DNA of 57,809 bases from an uncultured Leucobacter sp. (GCA_937967375.1 CALCJF010000110.1:1-57809), one strand, 5' to 3'. Numbered from the stretch's first letter, positions 26,540-35,583 are shown. The notes: generated by a model from the sequence alone, not told the origin. Made by a program: numbers and translations.

Positions 26540-27721
26540 TTGCCACTGCGCAGCATCGACGGGCGAAGCGCCCGGCCCGTCGCTCTCGTCGGCGGTCGCG
26601 TCTACGATCCCGAGAGCGAGACGCTGAGCCCGCCCTCGACCGTGGTGCTGCGCGACGGCATCATCGCCGAGCTGCGTGCGAGCACCAGCTCGCCCGCCGG
26701 TGCCGACGCCGTCGACGTGAGCGGCAGCACCGTGCTGCCCGGCCTGATCGACGCGCACGCGCACCCGACACAGGCGGCCTCGCACGCCGAGCTGCTCGAC
26801 TGGGGTGGCTCGTACCACGCCATGCGCTCGGCCACCGAGCTCGAGCGCATGCTGCGCCGGGGGTTCACCACCGTGCGCGACATGGGAGGCGCCGAGACCG
26901 GGCTCGCACGAGCGGTGCACGAGCGCCTGCTCACCTCGCCCCGCCTGCTTGCGGGCGGCCCGATCTTCGCACCCACCGGTGGCCACGCCCTCACCCGTAC
27001 CATCGACGGCGAGGTCGAGATCAGAAGGGCACTGCGCGAGCAGTTTCGCGACGGCGCCGACCACATCAAGCTCACGGTCTCGGGCGGCGTGATCTCGAAG
27101 ATGCGCATCGAGTCGCTCGGGTTCTCCGAGGCCGAATTGCGCGCGGCCGTCGATGAGGCACGCCTCGCAAAGCGATACATCGCCGCACACGCTTACACCG
27201 CCGAGGCAGTGAACCGCGCGCTCGAGTGCGGGGTGCGAACGATCGAGCACGGCACGCACATCGACGACGAGTCGATTCGGCTGCTGACAGAGCTGCCTGA
27301 CGTGCACCTCGTGCCCACGCTCGTCACCTACTGGTCGTCGCTGCAATCGCCGAACTCCTTCACCGAAGAGCAACGACGGGCCGTCGCCGATTTGCTCGAG
27401 CGCGGCACCGAAGCGCTCGCGCGCGCCGACGCGGCGGGCGTCTCTCTCGGCTACGGAACCGATCTGCACGGCAGCGGCCACGAGCTGCAGCTCGAAGAGA
27501 TTCGACTGCGCGCCCGCGTGCAGCGCCCAGAGGCGATTCTTCGCTCGCTCACCATCTCGGGGGCGAGCATCGTCGGCCTTGCAGAGCAACTCGGCCAAGT
27601 GCGTGAGGGGTACCTGGCCGACCTGCTCGTCGTCGGCTCCGATCCTCGCGCCGACCTCGAGGCGATCGCCGACCCGTCGCGGCAACGAATCGTAATCAGT
27701 GCCGGCGAACTCGTACGTTGA
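26540..27721 (+). CDS. Metal-dependent amidohydrolase (imidazolonepropionase/prolidase-like)
   Basis: The 393-residue TIM-barrel hydrolase belongs to the group that includes imidazolonepropionase-like and Xaa-Pro/Xaa-Arg dipeptidases. The ligands are visible: GLIDAHAHPT (HxH) near residue 70, HIKLTVSGG with the candidate carboxylated Lys near 180, AHAYT near 215, EHGTHI near 240 and GTDLHGSGH (Asp) near 310. Being directly downstream of the importer, it probably acts on the imported compound, either a peptide or a cyclic amide. The start is TTG at 26540 with GAGAGAGGAT upstream. Confidence 0.85.
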   Translation: MPLRSIDGRSARPVALVGGRVYDPESETLSPPSTVVLRDGIIAELRASTSSPAGADAVDVSGSTVLPGLIDAHAHPTQAASHAELLDWGGSYHAMRSATELERMLRRGFTTVRDMGGAETGLARAVHERLLTSPRLLAGGPIFAPTGGHALTRTIDGEVEIRRALREQFRDGADHIKLTVSGGVISKMRIESLGFSEAELRAAVDEARLAKRYIAAHAYTAEAVNRALECGVRTIEHGTHIDDESIRLLTELPDVHLVPTLVTYWSSLQSPNSFTEEQRRAVADLLERGTEALARADAAGVSLGYGTDLHGSGHELQLEEIRLRARVQRPEAILRSLTISGASIVGLAEQLGQVREGYLADLLVVGSDPRADLEAIADPSRQRIVISAGELVR

Positions 27722-27757
27722 CTCTCACCCGAACGAAGCGAGATATTCTTGACAACT

Positions 27758-28438
27758 ATGGAACTGCACGCGGGTGAGCAACTGAGCGAGAACGGCGTCG
27801 AGGCGACTCGCGGCCCTCAGGTCGCCGACATTCTTCGAGACCGCATTCTCGAGGGCAAGCTGACCCCGGGGCAACGCCTCGTAGAGCGCACGCTCGCGAG
27901 CGAACTCGGAGTCTCGCGTATCCCGGTGCGCGACGCGCTCAACATTCTGCGCGGCGAGGGCTTCGTCACCGCGTTTCCGAATCGCGGCATGCTTGTCACT
28001 CCGATGTCGCGCCAAGACGTCGAGGAGCTCTTCGAGGTGCGCGAGGCACTCGAGGTGCTTGCCGCGCGTCGCGCAACCGAGAACGCCACTCCAGAAGAGC
28101 TCGACAGGCTCGCCGAGGCGCTCGCCCACTCCGAAGAGGCCGCGGCGCGCTCAGATGCGCGGGCCGTCGGCAGGTGCAATCAAGACTTTCACGACCTGCT
28201 CACCGCGAGCGCGCACAATACGCTGCTGACCTCGCTCATGGTACCGCTCGAAGGCCGGCTGCACTGGCTGCTGCGGCAGAACGACGACCCGGCGCTGCTG
28301 CACGCCGAGCACGTTGAGCTGCTCAAGGCGATTCGCAGCGGCGACCCCGAACTCGCAGCGCAGCGCGCGCTCTCGCACGTGTGCACGAGCCGCAAGATCT
28401 GGCTCGAGCTCGAAGCGCGGCGAGGCAACGAGGCGTAG
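27758..28438 (+). CDS. GntR-family regulator with FCD effector domain
   Basis: The 226-residue transcription factor has a winged helix at residues about 20-85 (QRLVERTLASELGVSRIPVR is the recognition region). The all-helical FCD domain shows the metal/carboxylate-ligand positions Asp/His in NQDFHDLL, His in HAEHVELLKAI and His in ALSHVCTSR. FCD GntR proteins usually repress catabolic genes and release on binding an organic acid. The ATG at 27758 is preferred; a TTG at 27749 would add three residues. It is last in the importer operon and is the best candidate to bind the TGGTATACCA sites. Confidence 0.9.
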   Translation: MELHAGEQLSENGVEATRGPQVADILRDRILEGKLTPGQRLVERTLASELGVSRIPVRDALNILRGEGFVTAFPNRGMLVTPMSRQDVEELFEVREALEVLAARRATENATPEELDRLAEALAHSEEAAARSDARAVGRCNQDFHDLLTASAHNTLLTSLMVPLEGRLHWLLRQNDDPALLHAEHVELLKAIRSGDPELAAQRALSHVCTSRKIWLELEARRGNEA

Positions 28439-28500
28439 TGAGTGGGCGGCCGACGTCGCCCGATCGCGTCTACAATCCGCGCCCGAGATCCGCACGCACG

Positions 28501-28537
28501 CAAAAGCGCCGCCCCTCCCGCAGGAAGAGCGGCGCCC
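28501..28537 (-). terminator. Rho-independent terminator of rpsO
   Basis: On the minus strand GCGCCGC and GCGGCGC form a 7-bp GC stem (arms 28529-28535 and 28506-28512) with extra pairing inside the loop, followed by TTTTG. It lies 60 bases after the rpsO stop, in the convergent gap with the GntR gene. Confidence 0.75.
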
Positions 28538-28596
28538 TGAGCGTGATTGAGGTCGATCGACCAGCGCTACCCGAAGGCTCGCGTCTAACTCAAAAG

Positions 28597-28866
28597 TTAG
28601 CGGCGCAAACCGAGGCGCTCGATGAGCGAGCGGTAGCGGGTGATGTCGACGTTCTGCAGGTAACCGAGCAGACGGCGACGCTGACCCACGAGCAGCAGGA
28701 GGCCACGACGCGAGTGGTGGTCGTGCTTGTGCTCCTTGAGGTGCTCGGTCAGGTCCTTGATGCGCTGGGTGAGAATTGCAACCTGAACTTCGGGAGAACC
28801 GGTGTCGCCCGGCTTGGTTGCGTACTCGTCGATGATCGACTTCTTCACCTCGGGTGCAAGTGACAT
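28597..28866 (-). CDS. rpsO: 30S ribosomal protein S15
   Basis: It is a primary 16S rRNA-binding protein of the small-subunit platform. The 89-residue protein shows the full family pattern: TKPGDTGSPEVQVAILTQRI, LKEHKHDHHSRRGLLLLVGQ and RRRLLGYLQ, ending IERLGLRR. The ATG at 28866 has AAAGGAGAG upstream. No pnp gene is present on its downstream side within this window, where the accessory island's regulator lies instead. Confidence 0.98.
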   Translation of the reverse strand: MSLAPEVKKSIIDEYATKPGDTGSPEVQVAILTQRIKDLTEHLKEHKHDHHSRRGLLLLVGQRRRLLGYLQNVDITRYRSLIERLGLRR

Positions 28867-29037
28867 ATGTGCTCTCCTTTGTTCGTTGCGCGGCGCCCAC
28901 AGCAGGATGCTGCAGCTCTCTCTTTCCGCGGCCGTTCGACGGCAACCTTCATATATTAGCAGACTCCAAGCCGACGCGCTTGTCAGACTTCGACTTCTTT
29001 CTTACGTGGCGAGAGCGAGTGCAATAGCCTTGGGGGC

Positions 29038-29553
29038 ATGAGCGATCTCAGAAACCCGGGTGACGCGTGGGTCGTCGCTGAAGACGGCGGCCGCTACTGG
29101 GGGCGCTTCGGCGCAGCGGGTTTGCTCGCACACGATCCAGCTCGCGGCATCCTGCTGCAGCACCGGGTCAGCTGGAGCGACCACGGAGGCACCTGGGGAA
29201 TCCCGGGCGGTGCGCGCCACGAGGGCGAAAGCGCAATAGATGCAGCGATCCGTGAGTCCCACGAAGAGGCGGGCGTACCGTTCGACGCGGTGCTCCCCCA
29301 CTACGCCTACGTCATCGACCGCGGCGGATGGACGTACACGACCGTCATCGCCATGGTGACGACATCGTTTGAGCCCGAGATGAACGACCCCGAGAGCCAC
29401 GCACTCGAGTGGATCGGGCTCGGTGACGTCGAAAATTTCGATCTGCATCCGGGTTTCTCCGCCAGTTGGCCGCTGCTCCGCCCGATTTTGAGCGAAGGTA
29501 CCGCAGTTGCCGAGCGAATGCTTGCCGAGGGGATCATCACCCGCACGTTCTGA
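29038..29553 (+). CDS. Nudix hydrolase
   Basis: This 171-residue hydrolase of nucleoside-diphosphate-linked substrates has an intact Nudix box: GGARHEGESAIDAAIRESHEEAGV (the key residues G, E, RE and EE fit the G-x5-E-x7-RE-x2-EE-x-G consensus) at about residues 57-80. Substrate specificity (MutT-like, ADP-ribose or other) cannot be read from sequence. It is divergent from rpsO, with its ATG preceded by a GGGGG tract. Confidence 0.88.
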   Translation: MSDLRNPGDAWVVAEDGGRYWGRFGAAGLLAHDPARGILLQHRVSWSDHGGTWGIPGGARHEGESAIDAAIRESHEEAGVPFDAVLPHYAYVIDRGGWTYTTVIAMVTTSFEPEMNDPESHALEWIGLGDVENFDLHPGFSASWPLLRPILSEGTAVAERMLAEGIITRTF

Positions 29554-30033
29554 CGCGCAGCCGCCGGGCAGACCGCTCGGATTGCAACTCTGCCGACTTA
29601 CCGGACGAGGCATAGCCGTGGCCCGGCGTGCTTGTCAGGCTTGTCGATCGGTCGAACTTGTCGTTCTCTCCGCGCTTCCCTACCGGCCGGCCGGCCATGC
29701 CAACCCGGCGACCATGCCGAGAAAGGGATATTCGCGGTTTCCGCCGCGGCGAGCCACGAAACTCCCTTTCTCACTCGATAAAACTGGCGAGGTTCTGCGC
29801 GTCGGCAGCGCTTGCAGAGTGTGACGTACCCAAGCGGGATCGGCGCCGCGCAAGCACCGACGATTCGCCGGAGCAACGTCTCACCCCTGCATTCGCCCCC
29901 TTATTTGGGTCTCATTCCCCAACCACTCGCGTCTCATTCCTACACTCGCACTCAAAAGGACCCCCTACGCGACCCCGGGCACGTCCAACTCACCAGCGAG
30001 CAGTTTTTTGCTGCGCGAAGCGCATCATCCGAC
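29554..30033. other. Long non-coding stretch before efeU
   Basis: No gene is recognisable here on either strand; short open frames have no family features and read poorly. The sequence is less GC-rich than its surroundings toward efeU. It includes a GGCCGGCC-rich patch near 29685 and a direct repeat TCTCATTCC at 29910-29918 and 29932-29940. It may be a decayed gene or simply the regulatory region of efeU. Confidence 0.5.
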
Positions 30034-30067
30034 TATATTTAGGTGTTGCTACTATTCATCTGATGTA
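30034..30067 (+). promoter_or_regulatory. efeU promoter region with candidate iron/haem-linked operators
   Basis: TATATT at 30034-30039 is a good -10; the -35 is not clear. Directly downstream, TTAGGTGTTGCTACTATTC (30039-30057) resembles a DtxR/IdeR box in its TTAGGT and GCTA parts but matches only partially. TCATCTGATGT (30056-30066) resembles the ACATCTGATGT pair upstream of hemH. Confidence 0.5.
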
Positions 30068-30112
30068 GTTGCGCGCGCTGGACTCGCCAGCGGCATTGAC
30101 CGAAAGCATGCC

Positions 30113-31081
30113 TTGTTTCTCGCTTCCTTTCTCATCGGCCTGCGCGAAGGCCTCGAGGCCTCGCTCATCATCGGCATCCTGCTCGCCTACGTGGTGAAGC
30201 TCGGCCGATCAGATGTCAAGCGCAAGATCTGGTGGGGCGTCGCAATTGCGATCGCGCTCTCCGCCGCGCTCGGCGCGGCGTTCACCTTCGGTCGTTACGC
30301 ACTGACGTTCGAAGCCCAGGAGGCAATTGGCGGCCTCATGTCGCTCGTCGCGGTTGGCATGGTTACCTGGATGGTGTTCTGGATGATGCGAACGGCGAGC
30401 ACCCTGACGCATGAGCTGCGGCAGGGCGTTGACAAGGCTCTCGCCATCGGCACCGGATGGGCCATCTTCTGGCTCGCATTCGTGACCGTAGCGCGCGAGG
30501 GCATCGAGACAACGCTGATGCTCTGGGGGTGGGCAGGCAACCCCGCGGCACTGAGCGGCGCCCTCGCCGGCATCGCGATCGCTGCAGCAATAGGCTTGCT
30601 GCTGAACAGGGGCATGTTGCGCATCAATTTGCGGGTCTTCTTTGCCTGGACGGGCGGGTTTCTCATCGTTGTTGCGGCGGGTGTGCTCGCCTACGGCATT
30701 CACGACTTGCAGGAGGCAGCCTGGCTGCCTGGCCCATTTTCTGGGCACCCCATCACCCCGACCGACCTGCGCACGGGCGAGGTGCTTGTCGGGCTTGATG
30801 GCCCGTTTTGGGCAGCCGCGTTTCCGTTCGGTTGGGCCTTTAACTTCGAAGACACGATTGCCCCGAGCGGCGCCCTCGCGGCGTTTCTCAAAGGCACGAT
30901 CGGTTTCGTTCCCATGATGACCTGGCTCGAAGTCACCGCCTGGGCAATCTATATGGGCATCACGATGCCCCGATTCTTGCACCAGGTGCTGCTGCAACGC
31001 CGTGCAGCATTGCAGCGCGGCAAGAGCAGCGCGACAACCGCAGGTTCCACCACAACCACAGATCCCCCGCGGCCGCGGTGA
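30113..31081 (+). CDS. efeU: Ferrous/ferric iron permease EfeU (FTR1 family)
   Basis: This is the membrane permease of the EfeUOB iron-uptake system. The 322-residue protein has seven predicted membrane segments and two REGxE iron-binding motifs, LREGLEASL near residue 10 and AREGIETTL near residue 130. The usual family start is MFLASFLIGLREGLEAS; here the matching codon is TTG at 30113, with GAAAG upstream, and the longer open frame upstream is unlikely. The C-terminus has a Thr/Ser-rich tail. efeO follows after 55 bases. Confidence 0.92.
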   Translation: MFLASFLIGLREGLEASLIIGILLAYVVKLGRSDVKRKIWWGVAIAIALSAALGAAFTFGRYALTFEAQEAIGGLMSLVAVGMVTWMVFWMMRTASTLTHELRQGVDKALAIGTGWAIFWLAFVTVAREGIETTLMLWGWAGNPAALSGALAGIAIAAAIGLLLNRGMLRINLRVFFAWTGGFLIVVAAGVLAYGIHDLQEAAWLPGPFSGHPITPTDLRTGEVLVGLDGPFWAAAFPFGWAFNFEDTIAPSGALAAFLKGTIGFVPMMTWLEVTAWAIYMGITMPRFLHQVLLQRRAALQRGKSSATTAGSTTTTDPPRPR

Positions 31082-31136
31082 CACTGAACACTCCACCGCC
31101 CGCGACATCTACTTCTGACCCAGACCAAGGAGAGAA

Positions 31137-32405
31137 ATGAAGAAGAAACTGATCGCAACCTCGGGCCTCGCGCTCTGCGGCGCACTACTGCTTGCCGGCT
31201 GCGTGCAGAAGCAGCCAGACGAGCAAACCGCGGCCGGGAATGCGCTCACCGTCAGTTCGACCGCAAACAGCTGTGAGGTGTCGGCGGCAACCGCGAAGAG
31301 CGGCAACGTCACATTCGCAATCACGAATGACGGCCCCCAGACCACGGAGTTCTACCTGCTTGGTTCCGACGGCCTGCGCATCGCTGCCGAGAAAGAGAAC
31401 ATTGCACCCGGCGCTTCGGCAGAACTCACAGTCTCGCTGCAGCCCGGCGACTACTTCACCGCGTGCAAGCCCGGTATGCGCGGCGCGAACGTCGGCGCGA
31501 CCCCGTTCAGCGTCACGGGCGAACCCGTCGAGGTCGCGGGTGAGGATCAGGAGCTGTTCGACCAGGTGGTCGTCGACTACATCAACTTCGTGAAGAACGA
31601 GGTGGCCGAGCTAGTGCCGAACGTCGAATCATTCGCCAACGCATACGCCGCCGGCGACAATGAGAAGGCGCGCACGCTCTATGCCGACATTCGCGTGAAC
31701 TACGAGCGTATCGAGCCGGTGGCTGAGGCCCTCGGCGTGCTCGACCCCCGCATCGACTACCGCGAAGTCGACTACCTGGCAGAGGCTGAACAGCTCGAGG
31801 CAGACGATCCCACCTTCACCGAGTGGCTCGGCTTCCACCGCATGGAAAAAGATCTCTGGGTGCCGGCAGACGATGCGATCAACGCCGACGGCACGAGCGC
31901 GTGGGAAGGCTGGCAGCCCTCGACCCCCGAGCAGCGCAAGGTGCTCGCCGAGACGCTCGTGACCGATGTGAATGCGCTTTACGACGCGGTGCACGACCCG
32001 AAGTTCATCGAGGATCAGCAGATCAACGTTGGCACGGTCTCGAACGGCGCGTCGGGCCTGCTCGAGGAGATCGCAGTCGGCAAGGTCACCGGCGAGGAGA
32101 ACTGGTGGTCGCACTACGACCTCTGGGATTTCCAGGCGAACCTGCAGGGTGCGAGGATCGCCTTCGATCTTGTCGCTCCGATCGCCGAACGCAAGGGCGC
32201 CGAGGGCACCGAGTTGGTGACACAGATCAACGAAGAATTCGACAAGCTACAGTCGCTTCTTGATCAGTACGGCAGCCTCGAGGCCGGCTACACGCTCTAC
32301 GACCAGGTCGACAGCAAGCAGCAGAAGCAGCTCGTCGCCCAGATCGACGCCACGCGCGAGCCCCTCTCGCGCCTGACCGGCACCGTGCTCAGCATCGACG
32401 GGTGA
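31137..32405 (+). CDS. efeO: EfeO-type iron-uptake lipoprotein (cupredoxin plus M75 domain)
   Basis: This extracytoplasmic component of EfeUOB is thought to bind or oxidise iron for the permease. The 422-residue protein has a lipoprotein signal (lipobox LLAGC near residue 22). An N-terminal cupredoxin-like domain follows (SCEVSAATAKSGNVTFAITN through FTACKPGM), then an M75 peptidase-like domain with the metal motif HRME in WLGFHRMEKDLW near residue 230. The start is an ATG with GGAGAGAA upstream. It converges on efeB. Confidence 0.93.
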   Translation: MKKKLIATSGLALCGALLLAGCVQKQPDEQTAAGNALTVSSTANSCEVSAATAKSGNVTFAITNDGPQTTEFYLLGSDGLRIAAEKENIAPGASAELTVSLQPGDYFTACKPGMRGANVGATPFSVTGEPVEVAGEDQELFDQVVVDYINFVKNEVAELVPNVESFANAYAAGDNEKARTLYADIRVNYERIEPVAEALGVLDPRIDYREVDYLAEAEQLEADDPTFTEWLGFHRMEKDLWVPADDAINADGTSAWEGWQPSTPEQRKVLAETLVTDVNALYDAVHDPKFIEDQQINVGTVSNGASGLLEEIAVGKVTGEENWWSHYDLWDFQANLQGARIAFDLVAPIAERKGAEGTELVTQINEEFDKLQSLLDQYGSLEAGYTLYDQVDSKQQKQLVAQIDATREPLSRLTGTVLSIDG

Positions 32406-32415
32406 GTGCGTCGCA

Positions 32416-32453
32416 TCGACGCGGCTCGCGCATATATCCGCGGGCCGCGTCGA
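32416..32453. terminator. Strong bidirectional hairpin between efeO and efeB
   Basis: TCGACGCGGC (32416-32425) and GCCGCGTCGA (32444-32453) are a perfect 10-bp inverted repeat, extended inward by TCGCG/CGCGG pairs (one G-U) to about 15 bp with an eight-base CATATATC loop. It fills the 50-base convergent gap. There is no U run on either side, so it may act by blocking read-through or degradation. Confidence 0.65.
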
Positions 32454-32455
32454 GC

Positions 32456-33763
32456 CTACGCCTCGAAGAGCTGCTGCCCGACATACTGCCCGTCGGAAAC
32501 CCCGGGCGGCACGAGAAAGACCGACGAGGCAGTGGTCTTGAGATATTCGACAAATAGGTCGTCTCTCGCCATGTTCTTATGCACCGACGCGAATCTCTCG
32601 GGCGCATTCACGAAGGCGATGAAAAAGAGCCCCGCGTTCAGTCTGCCCTGGGCATCGTTGCCGTCGACGAAGTTATACCCGCGCCGCAGCATGCGAATCC
32701 CTCTGTTGTTGTCGGGGTGCACTCTGGCGACGTGGGAACGTTCGTCAACAAGCAGCGCACCATCCTCGCCTTTCGCCTCAAAGTCAGGTTGCGAGAACTC
32801 CGTGCCGCCCGAGAGCGGTGCACCTTCTCTCTTACTGCGCCCGGTCACGCGCTCCTGTTCGCCGAGTTGCACGCCGTCCCACACCTCGATGCTCATGTTG
32901 ATGCGCCGCGCAACAAGATAGCTGCCTCCCGCCGCCCAGCTCGGCCCCTGTTCCGAACCAATCCAGACGTGTGCATCGAGCAGCTCCGGTTCCTCGGCTT
33001 TGAGATTCATCGTGCCGTCTTTTTGGCCGAAGAGGTTACGCGGGGTCTTCTGTGTGGTCGAGGTCGATGAGGTGCGCCCGAAGCCGAGCTGCGACCAGCG
33101 AAGCTGCGCCCGACCAAACGCGATCCTCGTGAGATTGCGAATGGCGTGCACTGCCACCTGCGGGTCATTGGAGCACGCCTGAATGCAGATGTCTCCCCCG
33201 GACTGCTCTCGATCGATGAAGTCGTTCATCATCTTCGGCAGATCCTCGAACTCGCTCGGCAGCCTAGACGCAAGACCGAAGCGGTCGTCGCCTGCCGCGG
33301 TCGTGAACAGTGAGCGCCCGAACCCGAAGGTCATTGTAAGCCCCGCGGGCGAGATATCGGTTGCCTCCCCGGTGTCATCGGGAGGCATGTAAGCACCTCC
33401 CCCGAATGCCCCGGCGACACTGATCTCAAGTCCCTGCGTCAATCGGCTGGCCGCGTAGCTCCAGTCCTGCAGCAGCTCGATTAGCCCGTCTCGGCCGAGG
33501 CCCTCGGCCAGATCGAAAGCCGCGAAGTGCATCCGATCCTGCGCGGGGGTAATGATGCCGGCCTGATGCTCCCCATAAAACGGGTAGCTGAGTTGTTGGT
33601 TCCTTTCGTCCCCACCGCCAGAGGCGGCGAGGATCGCGGCCGTTCCAGCTGCTCCGACCGCTGCTCCGGCCGCACCCCCACCCACAAGCGCGAGCAGCCC
33701 ACGGCGGGAGAGGCCGCGAGTGTGTGTTTGTCTCGGCTCGCGTGCCGACTGATCCGCACTCAT
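32456..33763 (-). CDS. efeB: EfeB-type Dyp haem peroxidase (deferrochelatase), Tat-exported
   Basis: This is the third component of EfeUOB: a periplasm-side dye-decolourising haem peroxidase that may oxidise Fe(II) or remove iron from haem. The 435-residue protein has a twin-arginine signal LSRRGLLALVGGG near residue 20, followed by a Gly/Ala hydrophobic core. The Dyp motif GQKDGT with the catalytic Asp is near residue 245, and a candidate proximal His lies in SHVARVHPDNN. It overlaps the hemQ stop by four bases (ATGA). It is therefore translated with the haem genes rather than in the usual efeUOB order. Confidence 0.92.
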   Translation of the reverse strand: MSADQSAREPRQTHTRGLSRRGLLALVGGGAAGAAVGAAGTAAILAASGGGDERNQQLSYPFYGEHQAGIITPAQDRMHFAAFDLAEGLGRDGLIELLQDWSYAASRLTQGLEISVAGAFGGGAYMPPDDTGEATDISPAGLTMTFGFGRSLFTTAAGDDRFGLASRLPSEFEDLPKMMNDFIDREQSGGDICIQACSNDPQVAVHAIRNLTRIAFGRAQLRWSQLGFGRTSSTSTTQKTPRNLFGQKDGTMNLKAEEPELLDAHVWIGSEQGPSWAAGGSYLVARRINMSIEVWDGVQLGEQERVTGRSKREGAPLSGGTEFSQPDFEAKGEDGALLVDERSHVARVHPDNNRGIRMLRRGYNFVDGNDAQGRLNAGLFFIAFVNAPERFASVHKNMARDDLFVEYLKTTASSVFLVPPGVSDGQYVGQQLFEA

Positions 33764-34470
33764 CCGAGTGCGCGCATCAGGAGCGTCGTGGCCTCAGCGC
33801 GTGGGCCGGTAAAGAATGGCACTTCCTCGCGCACGTGCCGTCTCGCCCCAGTGGCGCGCAGCTCGCGCATCAGATCGACAATACGCACGAGATCGTCGCT
33901 CTCGAAGGCGAGCAGCCACTCGTAGTCTCCGAGCGCGAACGACGAGATCGTATTCGCGAGCACGTCACCGTAGCCGCGGGCGGCCATGCCGTGCTCACGC
34001 AGCAGCTTGCTGCGCTCTTCGTCTGGCAACAGGTACCACTCGTACGAGCGCACGAACGGGTACACGCAGACGTAACCGAGCGGGCGTTCCCCCGCGAGAA
34101 ATGCAGGCACGTGCGAGCGGTTGAACTCGGCGGCTCGGTGCACGCCGATATTCGACCACACCGACTCGAGCCGCCCCGCGCCTTCTTCGAGCACGATGCG
34201 GTACGCCGCCTGCAACGCCTCCGAGCTCGGCGCGTGGGCCCACAGCATCAGATCGGCGTCAGCGCGAAACCCCGAGAGGTCATACCAGCCGCGAACCGTG
34301 AGCCCCTCGACCTCGCGCAATCGCGCCTCGATCGCTTCGACCGACTGTGGGCCAGGCGCAGCGGCGGTTCGCCGCTCGGCAAACACCGCGTAGATGGTGT
34401 AGTTGGTGGTCTCATTGATTCCCTCAGCGACCGAGGAATGGTCGATCTTCGGCAAACCTGACTGCTTCAT
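33760..34470 (-). CDS. hemQ: Coproheme decarboxylase HemQ (chlorite dismutase-like)
   Basis: It is the final enzyme of the coproporphyrin-dependent haem pathway: two oxidative decarboxylations turn coproheme into haem b. The 236-residue protein has the family features FRADADLMLWAHAP, the Tyr-containing YPFVRSYEWYLLP with the catalytic Tyr, and the haem-ligand His in REHGMAARGYGDV. The distal Arg of true chlorite dismutases is not evident, in keeping with HemQ. The ATG at 34470 has GGGGAGAAG upstream. It lies 15 bases after hemH and is coupled to efeB. Confidence 0.93.
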   Translation of the reverse strand: MKQSGLPKIDHSSVAEGINETTNYTIYAVFAERRTAAAPGPQSVEAIEARLREVEGLTVRGWYDLSGFRADADLMLWAHAPSSEALQAAYRIVLEEGAGRLESVWSNIGVHRAAEFNRSHVPAFLAGERPLGYVCVYPFVRSYEWYLLPDEERSKLLREHGMAARGYGDVLANTISSFALGDYEWLLAFESDDLVRIVDLMRELRATGARRHVREEVPFFTGPRAEATTLLMRALG

Positions 34471-34485
34471 CGTGACTTCTCCCCG

Positions 34486-35583
34486 CTAGTCCTGATCACC
34501 CGCGAGCACCGGGATCCCGGTGGCCTCACCGTGCCGCATTCGGCAGCTACCCGGCGGCGCGATGTCGGGAAACGCCTCGAACTCGCCCATCGTCGGCGCT
34601 TCGACCGCAATGCCCCGCTCACGCGAGGCGCGTTCGATCACCATGTCGACGATTCCGCTCACGAACTCGGGGTGCACCCCCACGGTCGCGGCCCTCACGG
34701 CGGCGATGCCGTGCTCGGCTGCCGTCGCCATAGCCTCGATGTCGAGGTCGAAGGCCACTTCCATGTGGTCGCTGATGAAGCCGATCGGAGCGATGATGAT
34801 CTTCTTGACGCCCTCGGCGGCGAGCGCTTCGATGTGATCGTTCACATCTGGTTCGAGCCACGGCACCCTCGGGTCGCCAGACCTGGAACAGTAGGCCAGG
34901 GACGAGTCAAAGACGGGGGCGAGACCGAGCGAGAGCATTGAATCGATCACGGCACGCACATCTTCATGCTGCTCGCGGTACCCCGGTCCGGTCACCGCCG
35001 AGGCGTCTTGCATCGTGTCGGGAATCGAGTGGGTGACATACACGATGTGCGCACCGGCGAGACCGCCCTCGAGCTCATCGGCCGCGTCAGAGATCGCGGA
35101 GGCATTCGCGGCGACGAAGCCCGGATCGTTGAAGAAGGGGCGCAGCACATCGATCTCGGGAGCCCGATCGCCGAGCTCGTGCCTTGCCTCGGCGAGATGC
35201 TCGCGGTACTGACGGCTCCCAGAGTAGGAAGCGTAGGCACTCGTCACCAGCGCGAGCACACGCTTCGCCCCGAAAGCGCCCGCGTCGCGCAGCGTATCAA
35301 CGGTGTACGGGTGCCAGTTGCGGTTGCCCCAGATCACGGGAAGCTCGATACCGCGGCGCTCGAGCTCGTCGCGAACAGCCGAAAGCAGCTCTAGGTTCTG
35401 CTCGTTGATAGGGCTCTTGCCGCCGAACCCGTAGTAGTGCTCACCCACCTCCCTCAGCCGTTCCTCGGGAATCTGCTTTCCTCTCGTCACGTTTCGCAAG
35501 AAGGGAACGACGTCGTCAGGAGCGTTTGGGCCTCCGAAGGAGCAAATCAGTAGAGCATCGTATGGGGTGGTCGCTTGAGCCAT
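34486..35583 (-). CDS. hemH: Coproporphyrin III ferrochelatase (HemH/CpfC)
   Basis: It inserts Fe(II) into coproporphyrin III, the step before HemQ. The 365-residue protein has the N-terminal SFGGPNAPDDVVPFLRNVTR, GEHYYGFGGKSPIN, the catalytic-His region VYVTHSIPD (family signature around the metal site) and IIAPIGFISDHMEV near residue 265. The C-terminus contains Cys and Arg in PPGSCRMRHGE. I place the start at 35583 (MAQATTPYDALL); an ATG four codons upstream (35595) is possible. It heads the hemH-hemQ-efeB operon. Confidence 0.93.
   Translation of the reverse strand: MAQATTPYDALLICSFGGPNAPDDVVPFLRNVTRGKQIPEERLREVGEHYYGFGGKSPINEQNLELLSAVRDELERRGIELPVIWGNRNWHPYTVDTLRDAGAFGAKRVLALVTSAYASYSGSRQYREHLAEARHELGDRAPEIDVLRPFFNDPGFVAANASAISDAADELEGGLAGAHIVYVTHSIPDTMQDASAVTGPGYREQHEDVRAVIDSMLSLGLAPVFDSSLAYCSRSGDPRVPWLEPDVNDHIEALAAEGVKKIIIAPIGFISDHMEVAFDLDIEAMATAAEHGIAAVRAATVGVHPEFVSGIVDMVIERASRERGIAVEAPTMGEFEAFPDIAPPGSCRMRHGEATGIPVLAGDQD

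Noticed and set aside
29598..29876. Open frame of 92 codons on the minus strand in the gap before efeU
   Set aside because: It has no ribosome site, no recognisable motif and no sensible domain composition, and other frames are equally open.
30039..30057. A confident DtxR/IdeR iron box before efeU
   Set aside because: Only about 11 of 19 positions match the consensus, mostly in one half; kept as a possibility inside the promoter feature but not claimed as a site.
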